64,000 nucleotides of DNA from Turicibacter sp. (GTDB lineage Bacteria; Bacillota; Bacilli; MOL361; Turicibacteraceae): assembly GCA_030531025.1 (NCBI GenBank), contig JAUMTV010000005.1:3327-67326 (forward strand). Reading direction: 5' to 3'. This document shows positions 16,935 through 24,510 of the stretch, in pieces; the first letter of the stretch is position 1, and each line of letters begins with the position of its first letter. A program made the translations under genes and the position numbers. A model generated the notes under the pieces. The model saw nothing but the letters and a program-made list of their open reading frames with translations, did no database searches and was not told the DNA's origin.

Positions 16935-18132
16935 TTATGTTAACTTTGAATAGATTTCCATTTTACGTGCATAGTAAATACGAAGCATTTTGTTGAATTC
17001 CGCAAAAAGTGCTACTTTAAACACTTTACCTTCAGATCGCTTTTTCTGAATATATTCGTAGACATCCTTATCCCCTGAAGGTTCCCTTCTCATCAATATA
17101 AACATATTTTCAAATCCACATTTCCTCGAGCTAGCAGATCCGCTTTTTGAAATATGTCTTCGAGTACCTTCGAATTGTCCTAATTGGTACGGTGGTGCAT
17201 CTATCCCTGCATAAGCTATCAAACTTTTTGCATTCTTAAATCTTCGAATATCTCCTATTTCGGCAATGAGTCGTGGCGCTAAAGTATCTCCAATACCAGG
17301 CATTGAGCGGACCATTTCGTATTCAGGAAGTTCTTTCGCTAATAATCGCATTTGTGTTATAATGGCATCCGTTGAAATTCGTGTACTGCGAAGAACAGTG
17401 ATACAACTTTCAACAGCTATTTCAAGACTTCTACTACTTGAGATAGCCGGAACACATTGTAGGGCTAAATCATAAACTTTTTTTTGCAAGTTGTGGACCC
17501 TTAGTGTGTTCTTTTTTTTCGGCCATTTTTACAAATTGTTTCGTGAAGACTTTTTCGCTTTGTTTTACAACGCAACTTACATGCGGATACTTCAATAAAA
17601 AAACTAATAATCACTCTGTATAGTAGTCTGTTAAAATCTTTTCTATTCCTGGAAAAATTCGTTCAATTAAATGATTTAATTGAATTTTACTTTTTGTTCG
17701 AATGGCGATTAATTGATTATATTCCCGTGATAACATCATTAACTCACTCTATATTTTTTCTGATATTAAATAGTCATCTAACTTAAACCACTTCTCAGTT
17801 CCATATAATGATAATTTTAATGCATCTTTTCGATTTGTTTTCCCTTTTCTTATTTGAGCATCAAAGAATTTTTTGATCAGTAAGGGGTTAGCAACATGAA
17901 CAAAATATCCTTTACTTTTAAGAAACTCTAATAATGCAAGATGGTAAATCCCTGTAGCTTCCATAATGAATTTCACTTCATCATGCGGATAACCTTTAAC
18001 ATGGATTAATAATTCTTCAAAACCACTTTTGGTATGTCTAAATTCAAATGGGCTACAAATCACTTCTCCTTGTACGTTCAGTATAGCTGCGGTACTTTTT
18101 CTTTTAGAAACATCAATTCCTACACTGATCAT
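16935..18132 (-). pseudogene. IS110 transposase (DEDD/Tnp20), copy 1, inactivated
   Basis: Starts MISVGIDVSKRKSTAAI, the RuvC-like DEDD domain with its first Asp, continues with IMEATGIYHLALLEFLKSKGY and ANPLLIKKFFDAQIRKGKTNRKDALKL. A TAG after ISEKI, a TGA in YYTE-stop-LLVFLL and one extra A in an A8 run near 17485 break the frame. The C-terminal Tnp20 domain (MPGIGDTLAPRLIAEIGDIRRF, LIAYAGIDAPPYQLGQFEG) with its catalytic serine segment follows in another frame. AAAGGAG precedes the ATG. The lesions differ from those of copy 2. Confidence 0.9.
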
Positions 18133-18253
18133 AATAAAACTCCTTTATCAAAAGTTTATGATTGGGTCCAACCTCTACTCATACACTCATTTTGGAACGT
18201 TTTTCGGTAGCTATGTACCAACTTGCTTAATCGAATATTGAATGAATAGAGGG

Positions 18254-18294
18254 GTCACCTACACGATTCATCTCCTCCTTTGGTAGGGATTTGG
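18254..18294 (+). repeat. Short conserved repeat, copy d, upstream of IS110 transposase copy 1
   Basis: GTCACCTACACG, then TCTCCTCCTTTGGTAGGGATTTGG. Nearly identical to copy e in the other IS110 (about two or three differences in 41), more conserved than its flanks. CCTAC / GTAGG can pair. Confidence 0.7.
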
Positions 18295-18363
18295 TCAACA
18301 CTTTGTCAAACGGATGTAAAACCCAAAGAACCTTCGTTGACCAATCACCCTATTATCATGAAA

Positions 18364-18413
18364 AAAGCTTGTAGAATAAACACCTTTAATCAAAGTATTT
18401 CTCTACAAGCTTT
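18364..18413 (-). other. Covarying hairpin in the IS110 left non-coding end (copy 1)
   Basis: Minus-strand stem AAAGCTTGTAG / CTACAAGCTTT around a 28-nt loop, followed by a T-rich stretch. Copy 2 has AAAACTCGTAG / CTACGAGTTTT at the same place, also with a 28-nt loop: two base pairs changed on both sides. Candidate part of a bridge RNA, or a terminator that blocks read-through into the element. Confidence 0.5.
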
Positions 18414-18461
18414 ATAGTACCAAAGAACCAAAATTTTCAAAGAAAATTAGGCGAACTAAAA

Positions 18462-18488
18462 AAAACCACCAGTAGAACTGGTGGTTTT
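18462..18488. terminator. IS200 right-end hairpin and terminator
   Basis: AAAACCACCAGT-AGA-ACTGGTGGTTTT with an A8 run on the plus strand, so a terminator for minus-strand transcripts as well as a likely transposition end structure. Confidence 0.75.
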
Positions 18489-18587
18489 CTCTGCGGCTGA
18501 AAGCCTCTGTTACCGGCCAGGGCCAAAGGCCCTCTGAATCGGTTTCCCTTCTGCACCACTTTTACTCACCGATCCTAAAAGGATCTC

Positions 18588-19061
18588 TTATTTTTTCTTT
18601 GGATTTTTTTGTCCTGTAAATGGATCATATTCTTCAAATAATGTTAGCTGATCTGCTATCTGATCTTCTCGAAGTTGATCTCTGATGTATTGTTCTATCT
18701 TTTTTCTATTCCTTCCTACTGTATCTACATCGTATCCTCGGCACCAAAATTTTCGGTTTCCATACCTATACTTTAAATGAGCATGTCTATCAAAAATCAT
18801 TAAGCTACTTTTTCCTTTTAAATAGCCCATAAATACCGATACACTTAATTTTGGAGGAATACTTACTAACATATGAATATGATTCCGACATGCATTTGCT
18901 TCGATAATTTCTACACCTTTTCTTTGACATAGTTCTCTAATGATTTGTCCAATACTTGCTTTATATTTTCCATCAATCGCTTGTCTTCTATATTTCGGTG
19001 CAAACACAATATGGTATTTACAATTCCAAGTCGTATGTGCTAAACTGTTGTTGTCCTTCAT
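18588..19061 (-). CDS. tnpA: IS200-type transposase TnpA (HUH Y1)
   Basis: 157 residues from the ATG at 19061. Y1-transposase landmarks: WNCKYHIVFAPKYRR at the start, NHIHMLVSIPP with the metal-binding HUH, and the nucleophile Tyr in NRKKIEQYIRDQ, plus the GYLKGKSS helix. Full length and intact, so it could act in single-strand cut-and-paste transposition. The frame extends nine codons upstream, but AGGAGG sits just before this ATG. That ribosome site is buried in a perfect 16-bp inverted repeat (19066-19129), the arrangement known to keep IS200 transposase translation very low. Confidence 0.92.
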   Translation of the reverse strand: MKDNNSLAHTTWNCKYHIVFAPKYRRQAIDGKYKASIGQIIRELCQRKGVEIIEANACRNHIHMLVSIPPKLSVSVFMGYLKGKSSLMIFDRHAHLKYRYGNRKFWCRGYDVDTVGRNRKKIEQYIRDQLREDQIADQLTLFEEYDPFTGQKNPKKK

Positions 19062-19065
19062 GGAT

Positions 19066-19129
19066 AAACCTCCTAATGTATTGATCAAGTGGTCGGGAAA
19101 CCTTTTTTATCTTATACATTAGGAGGTTT
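19066..19129. promoter_or_regulatory. RBS-sequestering inverted repeat upstream of IS200 tnpA
   Basis: AAACCTCCTAATGTAT (19066-19081) and its exact complement (19114-19129) enclose about 32 nt. On the minus strand the 3' arm contains the AGGAGG of tnpA. On the plus strand the hairpin ends in T7 and can stop incoming transcription. Confidence 0.8.
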
Positions 19130-19203
19130 TTTTATGTTTATTACCACGCTAAAAGCTTTTTAGAACCACCCGCATAGCAGGTGGTTTTCATTTATACAAC
19201 AAA

Positions 19204-19227
19204 AGCCAGAGCATTTCTGCTCTGGCT
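19204..19227 (-). terminator. Terminator of the yceD-rpmF unit
   Basis: AGCCAGAGCA / TGCTCTGGCT with a TTTC loop, followed on the minus strand by TTTTGTT. Confidence 0.85.
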
Positions 19228-19262
19228 AGCTAACCTTTATTAATGGGCCCATTAACAAAGTA

Positions 19263-19442
19263 TTATTCTTCAGTTTTAACTACTTCGCGTCCTTTGTAAG
19301 TTCCGCAAGTTCCGCATACACGGTGAGATAATTTCATTTCTCCACATTGTGGGCAAGCTACCATACCTGGTACTTCTAATTTGAAGTGAGTACGACGTTT
19401 ACGCTTTGCAGTTTTAGATGTTCTTCTTTGTGGTACAGCCAT
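19263..19442 (-). CDS. rpmF: Ribosomal protein L32
   Basis: 59 residues: [19 protein letters not shown] start, then CPQC and CGTC pairs forming the zinc ribbon (the zinc-binding C+ form). Component of the large ribosomal subunit. It lies 11 bp downstream of yceD on the same strand, the usual order, and ends before a strong terminator. GGAGGTG precedes the ATG. Confidence 0.97.
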   Translation of the reverse strand: MAVPQRRTSKTAKRKRRTHFKLEVPGMVACPQCGEMKLSHRVCGTCGTYKGREVVKTEE

Positions 19443-19453
19443 TTTGACACCTC

Positions 19454-19975
19454 CTAGTTATCTTGAGTATCATTTAGCAATTTTGATAAAACTGCTAATC
19501 GTGGATCGACTTTTGGAGCAGCCTCTGATTCTTGTAAATCTTCTTCTGTTTCAAATTCGATTCCTTTTTTCTTCATTTCTTCGTAAGCACCTTCTTTTAC
19601 AACACGTAAAGGTTTTTGTAGCAAAATATTTTGCCAAATAACCGGTGCAAGTTCAACAGTTGTTCCAGTTACAAGATATTCATCTTCTGCTTCATCATAT
19701 AGATCCGCATCTAAAACGAATACTTCAATAGAATCGTATTCAAATGGGTACTCTACATCATCAAGTGTTAAGGCACAAGCTAATGTCATTGTTCCTTCGA
19801 TATGAAGATTAAACACTACCTTTTTCCCTTGAAGTTGTCCTGTTCCTGTCACTTTAACTTTTGACAATTTACGAATTTCATCATGTGCGTTCACAATGTC
19901 TGAAAAATCAACTAGTTCGTCAATTTCAAACACTTTTGAACCTTGTTTTATAAGTTGAGCAATCGCCCATTTCAT
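19454..19975 (-). CDS. yceD: YceD/DUF177 family protein, 23S rRNA accumulation factor
   Basis: 173 residues. DUF177 features: [20 protein letters not shown], where the family has C-x-C-L or equivalent, an acidic stretch ([13 protein letters not shown]), then [19 protein letters not shown] and the C-terminal [11 protein letters not shown]. Needed for normal 23S rRNA levels in other bacteria. I take MKWAIAQL at 19975 as start because AGAGGTGATT precedes it; seven upstream codons have no site. It is co-transcribed with rpmF and divergent from tmcAL, matching ylbN-rpmF and ylbM of Bacillus. Confidence 0.92.
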   Translation of the reverse strand: MKWAIAQLIKQGSKVFEIDELVDFSDIVNAHDEIRKLSKVKVTGTGQLQGKKVVFNLHIEGTMTLACALTLDDVEYPFEYDSIEVFVLDADLYDEAEDEYLVTGTTVELAPVIWQNILLQKPLRVVKEGAYEEMKKKGIEFETEEDLQESEAAPKVDPRLAVLSKLLNDTQDN

Positions 19976-20156
19976 CACAATCACCTCTAATTGCAACAGA
20001 CTACATTATACATACTTTTTATCACATTGTCAACAAGTCAGTTGATAATATTCAACAAAAAGATGTGTAATCTTATTTATTTTTTTATCTTTTAGTTCAC
20101 AACTGACTCTTTCTTTAATATAACCAACCCACATATTAATATCAATGCATCTTTGA

Positions 20157-20162
20157 TATAAT
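20157..20162 (+). promoter_or_regulatory. Likely -10 element for tmcAL
   Basis: TATAAT 21 bp before the tmcAL start codon; the -35 region 17 bp upstream is weak. A transcript would start a few bases before the ribosome site. Confidence 0.4.
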
Positions 20163-20183
20163 AGAAAATAGGAAGGTGATACG

Positions 20184-21383
20184 ATGAAAGCAACAGGTTT
20201 AATTGTCGAGTATAATCCATTTCATAACGGTCATTTATATCATCTAACAAAAAGTGTTGAGCAATCGAATGCCGATGTTTTAATTGTTGTTATGAGCGGA
20301 CACTTTACTCAACGTGGTGAACCAACTATCCTTAACAAATGGGACCGCACTAAAATGGCACTTGCTAATGGTGCCGATCTGGTGATCGAACTACCTTACG
20401 TCTACAGTTGCCAACATGCTGACCTCTTTGCTAAAGGAGCCGTTTCTATTTTAACACATTTACGCGTAAATGAATTAATTTTTGGTAGTGAAAGTGGAAA
20501 TATTGACGAATTAATCCAACTTGAATCAATTACACGTGGAAGTGATTTCCAAAAGTTGATTCATAAATGGATTCAAACTGGACTTAGTTTACCAATGGCC
20601 AATGCAAAAGCATTAGAAGAATTTAATTTCAAGCCAGAACTTGGGACAAGTCCTAATAATACACTAGGCCTTTATTATATTCGTGCCATTCATGAATTAC
20701 ACAGTCCAATCAAAGCGGGGACTTTAACACGAATTCATAGTGACTATCGAGATATTGCACCAACACACGATCAAATTTCAAGTGCAACCTCTATCCGTAA
20801 TCTTCGAGAACAAGGTGAGAGCTTTAGTTCCTTTGTGCCAAAAAATGTGCAAGAAATACTTGATGAACACTATGATCAGACGAAAACCTATCATACATGG
20901 GAAACGTACTTTCCTTTACTCAAACAAAAAATCTTAACGCTAACGCCTAAAGAGTTGGCTGAGATTCATGACGTTGAAGAAGGTATTGAAAATCGTTTAT
21001 ATTCGGCGATGATGAGAAGTACATCATTTGAGGAATTTATCGATAAAGTGAAAACAAAACGTTACACTCGAACTCGAATCCAACGCATTTGTGCTAACAT
21101 TTTGACGCACACTACAAAAGAATTCATTCATGATTTACAGCTTTCAGATGGCGCACCCTATATCAGGTTACTTGGAGCCACGCCAACTGGAAAGCGATAT
21201 TTAAAACAAATTAAAAAAGAGGTTGATGTTCCTATTTACAGCAAATTTGATGCCAAAGGACATCCAATGCTAAAACATGAACAAAGCGTCACTGCCGCAT
21301 ATAGTTGTATTCTACCCGAACCATACTGTACTCATTTAAATATTGCGGAATTTTCAAATTTCCCGCTACATTTTGAGCGTTAA
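20184..21383 (+). CDS. tmcAL: tRNA(Met) cytidine acetate ligase
   Basis: 399 residues. Nucleotidyltransferase HxGH motif in VEYNPFHNGH (His14, His17), then VVMSGHFTQRGEP and KWDRTKMALANGADLVIELP, and SATSIR later: all diagnostic of TmcAL/YlbM. The enzyme uses ATP and acetate to form N4-acetylcytidine at the wobble position of elongator tRNA-Met. Full length. GGAAGGTGAT precedes the ATG. The divergent rpmF-yceD pair is the conserved neighbourhood. Confidence 0.95.
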   Translation: MKATGLIVEYNPFHNGHLYHLTKSVEQSNADVLIVVMSGHFTQRGEPTILNKWDRTKMALANGADLVIELPYVYSCQHADLFAKGAVSILTHLRVNELIFGSESGNIDELIQLESITRGSDFQKLIHKWIQTGLSLPMANAKALEEFNFKPELGTSPNNTLGLYYIRAIHELHSPIKAGTLTRIHSDYRDIAPTHDQISSATSIRNLREQGESFSSFVPKNVQEILDEHYDQTKTYHTWETYFPLLKQKILTLTPKELAEIHDVEEGIENRLYSAMMRSTSFEEFIDKVKTKRYTRTRIQRICANILTHTTKEFIHDLQLSDGAPYIRLLGATPTGKRYLKQIKKEVDVPIYSKFDAKGHPMLKHEQSVTAAYSCILPEPYCTHLNIAEFSNFPLHFER

Positions 21384-21456
21384 TTCCCTCTTGTTCTTAT
21401 TTTTAGTGTATAATGAGCACAGAGTGAATCGTTTATAGTAAAGGAGATTAAGTGTT

Positions 21457-22473
21457 ATGAGTTTACAAGACCAAATTAAACATGAGATCGAACAATTAGT
21501 CGATCCAAGTACAAATAAAACATTAGGTGAGCAAAATAGTATTCGTCACTTAGTAGTCGATGAAGAAGATTCAATTGTTACAGCTATTATTGCTATTGGT
21601 TTAACAAAGGGACCTGAAGAAAAAACATTATCTCGTCAGTTAGCTAAACTGATTAAAATTGACCATAAATTCCGTGGAATCAAAGTTCAATTTGAAGAAC
21701 TTCCTCTGCAAGCGGATGAGTCAAATGATCAAAAGAAAACAATTTATATTGCGGTAACGTCTGGTAAAGGTGGCGTTGGGAAATCAACTGTTACAGCAAA
21801 CTTAGCTGTTGCATTAGCCCGTTTAGGTAAAAAAGTAGGAATTATCGATGCCGATATTTATGGACCAAGTATCCCTCATATTTTTGAAATGAAAAAAGAA
21901 GGATTCCAAATGGCTGAAAACAATAAGATTTATCCACCAGTTGCGTTTAATATTCCTGTTATTTCAACAGAATTCTTCTTAGAAGATGATCAACCGTTAA
22001 TGTGGCGTGGACCAATGCTGAATCGTATGTTAAATCATTTCTTTAATGATGTCGCATGGGATGAGGACCTAGACTTTATGTTAATTGACTTACCTCCAGG
22101 AACAGGAGATGTCGCTATCGATATTCAAAAGCTTATCCCTGAAGCTCATGTGATTGTTGTCACAACTCCACATCCAACAGCTTCTCATATTGCAGTTAAA
22201 TCAGGATATATGGCTAAAACATTAAAACATAATATCTTAGGTGTTGTTGAAAATATGTCTTACTACATTAACCCAGTGAGCGGCGCTCATGATGCTATTT
22301 TTGGTTCTGGTGGTGGTGATTTAGTAGCTTCTCAACTTGGTGTTGATTTATTAGCAGCCTTACCAATTGGACAACCTCAAAATAACTTATCACACTCTAT
22401 TTTCTCACCAGAAGAAGAAATTGGAGTTGCTTACTTAGGATTAGCTAACAAAGTATTAAAAACATTTAAATAA
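21457..22473 (+). CDS. Mrp/NBP35-type P-loop ATPase (SalA-like)
   Basis: 338 residues. An N-terminal MIP18/DUF59-type domain (about 1-85) precedes the ATPase: deviant Walker [10 protein letters not shown] (103-111), [13 protein letters not shown], and [12 protein letters not shown]. The CPxC iron-sulfur motif of Mrp/ApbC is absent; [18 protein letters not shown] occupies its place, as in Bacillus SalA. A cluster-carrier role is therefore doubtful and a regulatory ATPase role is possible. AAAGGAG precedes the ATG and a strong terminator follows at once. Confidence 0.88.
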   Translation: MSLQDQIKHEIEQLVDPSTNKTLGEQNSIRHLVVDEEDSIVTAIIAIGLTKGPEEKTLSRQLAKLIKIDHKFRGIKVQFEELPLQADESNDQKKTIYIAVTSGKGGVGKSTVTANLAVALARLGKKVGIIDADIYGPSIPHIFEMKKEGFQMAENNKIYPPVAFNIPVISTEFFLEDDQPLMWRGPMLNRMLNHFFNDVAWDEDLDFMLIDLPPGTGDVAIDIQKLIPEAHVIVVTTPHPTASHIAVKSGYMAKTLKHNILGVVENMSYYINPVSGAHDAIFGSGGGDLVASQLGVDLLAALPIGQPQNNLSHSIFSPEEEIGVAYLGLANKVLKTFK

Positions 22474-22475
22474 TC

Positions 22476-22513
22476 AAAAAAGGAGTAAAATCTATCGATT
22501 TTGCTCCTTTTTT
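22476..22513 (+). terminator. Intrinsic terminator after mrp
   Basis: AAAAAGGAGTAAAATC / GATTTTGCTCCTTTTT stem (one G-T pair) with a four-base loop and T-run. Confidence 0.9.
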
Positions 22514-22611
22514 ACTTTTTATCTATATAAAAATCAAAATTTTCTATACAGTAACAAATTATCAGCATGATAAAATTGGAAATAAATTACATTTATTGCG
22601 AGAGGTGATTT

Positions 22612-23853
22612 ATGAAGCACTATCAATACGCTAAAAAATTAACACAGTTACGACTCTCTTCTAACCCTAATTTACATCCTGGTGTTATCATTCGTGATAA
22701 GCGACTTCATCTTAAACTCACTTTAAGTGAGCTAGCAACTAATATTTGTAATCCATCTACCTTATCTAAAATTGAAAAGGGAGAATATAATAAAGCTAAT
22801 TCTTCCCTTTTATCAAAATTATACGCTAGATTAAACATCAAAGAGATTGAAAATTTGGAGCATATTGACTGGTTAGAAGCATTTCGAATACAATTTTATC
22901 AATATGATTTTTCAACCTTCAATGAACTAAGCTCTGAACTGTCCTTTTATTATCAGCATGATTTAATTCAATTAGGTTTTTCAATTTTTCATGAGAACTT
23001 TCAATCTTTCAAAGAGCATATAGAGACATTGCAAAAAATGTGTGATTACATGTCACTACAGGAACTGCAGTTTTACTTCTATCTACTCGGACGCTACTAT
23101 GAGAAGATCTATGAAGGAGAGTTATGTAAAAATTATTACCGACTTTCTTATAAAATTGCCGATGAACTTAAACTATCCGATCCACTACTTTATCTTTCAT
23201 TAGCAAACTATTACTCGTTAGCAAATAATTCTTTTAAAGCTTGCCATTTTGCTAATTTAGCACTAGCTAAGTTCAAATCTTATTATTCCATTAAATATAT
23301 GATTGACTGTGAGTTATTACTCAGTCATGAATGTATTAAAAAAGGTCTTCTCTCTCAAGCACTTCCTCTACTAACACAATTAAATACGAAATTAAATTAT
23401 TCCGATTCCTATGGTCAGCGCCCGAAACTGTGCAATATCTATGGACACTATTATGTTTCTTTAAAGGAGTATGAAAAAGCTGAAAAGATGTACTTAAAAG
23501 CCATTAAAGAACATTCTATTCCATCAGAACCCATCTTATCACTGATTAAACTTTACTATGAATCTTCTCAAATAATTAAGTTAAAAAAATTATTAAACCA
23601 ATTAAAACAGCATAACTTTGACTTTAGTCATATGAAGCACTTAAAACATCAATACTATTATTATTTAGTTTATCATTCTAATTCTGATGTTTTTCGGATT
23701 TTTCTTCTCAAAAAAGCACTTCCTTTAGTAAAAAAGCAGCATGATAAAGAAAGCATCCATCTATTTTCAACTAGTTTAATTAAATTTTATCAAAACAATC
23801 ATAAGTATAAAGAAGCTTTGAATGTCTTTTTACAACTTTACGAGACTTCATAA
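22612..23853 (+). CDS. XRE-HTH plus TPR regulator (RNPP/Rgg-like)
   Basis: 413 residues. HTH at about 25-75 (LTLSELATNICNPSTLSKIEKGEYNKANSS), the typical XRE form with recognition helix STLSKIEKG, followed by about 330 residues of helical hairpins with TPR-like spacing (LYLSLANYYSLANNSFKACHFANLAL; GHYYVSLKEYEKAEKMYLKAI). This is the plan of PlcR/Rgg/ComR regulators, which bind secreted oligopeptides through the TPR. Whether this one senses a peptide is inference. GAGAGGTGAT precedes the ATG. A small gene follows in the same direction about 100 bp on and may be its partner. Confidence 0.82.
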   Translation: MKHYQYAKKLTQLRLSSNPNLHPGVIIRDKRLHLKLTLSELATNICNPSTLSKIEKGEYNKANSSLLSKLYARLNIKEIENLEHIDWLEAFRIQFYQYDFSTFNELSSELSFYYQHDLIQLGFSIFHENFQSFKEHIETLQKMCDYMSLQELQFYFYLLGRYYEKIYEGELCKNYYRLSYKIADELKLSDPLLYLSLANYYSLANNSFKACHFANLALAKFKSYYSIKYMIDCELLLSHECIKKGLLSQALPLLTQLNTKLNYSDSYGQRPKLCNIYGHYYVSLKEYEKAEKMYLKAIKEHSIPSEPILSLIKLYYESSQIIKLKKLLNQLKQHNFDFSHMKHLKHQYYYYLVYHSNSDVFRIFLLKKALPLVKKQHDKESIHLFSTSLIKFYQNNHKYKEALNVFLQLYETS

Positions 23854-23954
23854 ACTTTTAAATCTTGGGGCAAAAACGACAAAATAAACTTTCTAATCAT
23901 TATATAATTAGTCTACCTCCACCAGAACAGATCTGCTTGAAAGTGAGGGATATA

Positions 23955-24161
23955 ATGAAAGAATTATACATCCAGTATAGTTATTCCCATGAACAATGGG
24001 GAGTGTATGATCCAGACATTGAAGATTTCATTCATTATCATCCATCAATGAAAGAAGTTGTAACATTTGCCTATGAATTAGCACCGCTAATTAAACCATG
24101 TAAAGTTAATTTGATCCCTCAATATCTATTAACAAGTTACACAATTTGCTATTGTTACTAA
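23955..24161 (+). CDS. Small protein downstream of the HTH-TPR regulator
   Basis: 68 residues from the ATG at 23955 with GTGAGGGAT upstream; not recognised. Acidic and aromatic (YSYSHEQWGVYDPDIEDFIHYHPS), then a hydrophobic C-terminus ending ICYCY. No signal peptide, so it is not an obvious exported pheromone precursor. A frame extension to 23865 has a TTG start and poor site. It ends 48 bp before the left boundary of IS110 copy 2, so the original downstream context may be lost. Confidence 0.5.
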   Translation: MKELYIQYSYSHEQWGVYDPDIEDFIHYHPSMKEVVTFAYELAPLIKPCKVNLIPQYLLTSYTICYCY

Positions 24162-24220
24162 CTAAATCGTCTGGACTTTTAAAAAAGCTGTATCGACATA
24201 GATACATCTTTTGGTACTAT

Positions 24221-24270
24221 AAAACTCGTAGGAAATACACCAGTATTTGTGTGTAGATTCTACGAGTTTT
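24221..24270 (+). other. Covarying hairpin in the IS110 left non-coding end (copy 2)
   Basis: Stem AAAACTCGTAG / CTACGAGTTTT around a 28-nt loop, followed by ATTTTTTATG. Equivalent to 18364-18413 in copy 1 with two compensatory pair changes. Confidence 0.5.
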
Positions 24271-24344
24271 ATTTTTTATGATGAAGAGGTGATGGGGTAA
24301 CGGACAGCTTTTAGGGTTTTAACATCCGAAATAAAAAGTGTTAC

Positions 24345-24387
24345 CCTAAATCCCTACCAAAGGAGGAGATAAATCGTGTAGGTGACT
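24345..24387 (-). repeat. Short conserved repeat, copy e, upstream of IS110 transposase copy 2
   Basis: On the minus strand GTCACCTACACG...TCTCCTCCTTTGGTAGGGATTT. Same position and orientation relative to the transposase as copy d. Read in the transposase direction it offers AAAGGAGGAGAT followed by a GTG and an immediate stop. Confidence 0.7.
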
Positions 24388-24510
24388 CCTCTATTCATTC
24401 ACCATTCGATTAAACAAGTTGGTACAAAGCTACCGCAAAACGTTCCAAAATGAAACGAATCAATAGAGATGAGAACCTATCATAAAGCGTTTAAAAGGAG
24501 CGATAACCTA

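Larger units (their letters stand above)
16884..18425 (-). mobile_element. IS110-family element, copy 1
   Basis: Boundaries come from comparison with copy 2: homology begins at TTTGGTACTATAAA (near 18425) and ends at GTCATAC (near 16884). Layout on the minus strand: a long non-coding left part with a hairpin and a conserved short repeat, the transposase gene, and a terminator-like hairpin (GGCACTC...GTGTC) at the right. No terminal inverted repeats, as usual for IS110. Confidence 0.75.
18455..19190 (-). mobile_element. IS200-type element (IS200/IS605 family)
   Basis: Single tnpA with subterminal hairpins at both sides: CCACC...GGTGG stems at 18462-18488 (right end, after the gene) and about 19167-19186 (left end). 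An AGGGCC-AAA-GGCCCT hairpin (18519-18533) lies between the gene and the right end. No tnpB. Sits beside the left end of IS110 copy 1. Confidence 0.75.

Noticed and set aside
24301..24400. AAAGGAGG-GTG-TAG in repeat e as a leader-peptide attenuator for the IS110 transposase
   Set aside because: The GTG is followed at once by a stop, and the same sequence occurs inside coding genes in both orientations, so a dedicated leader is not supported.
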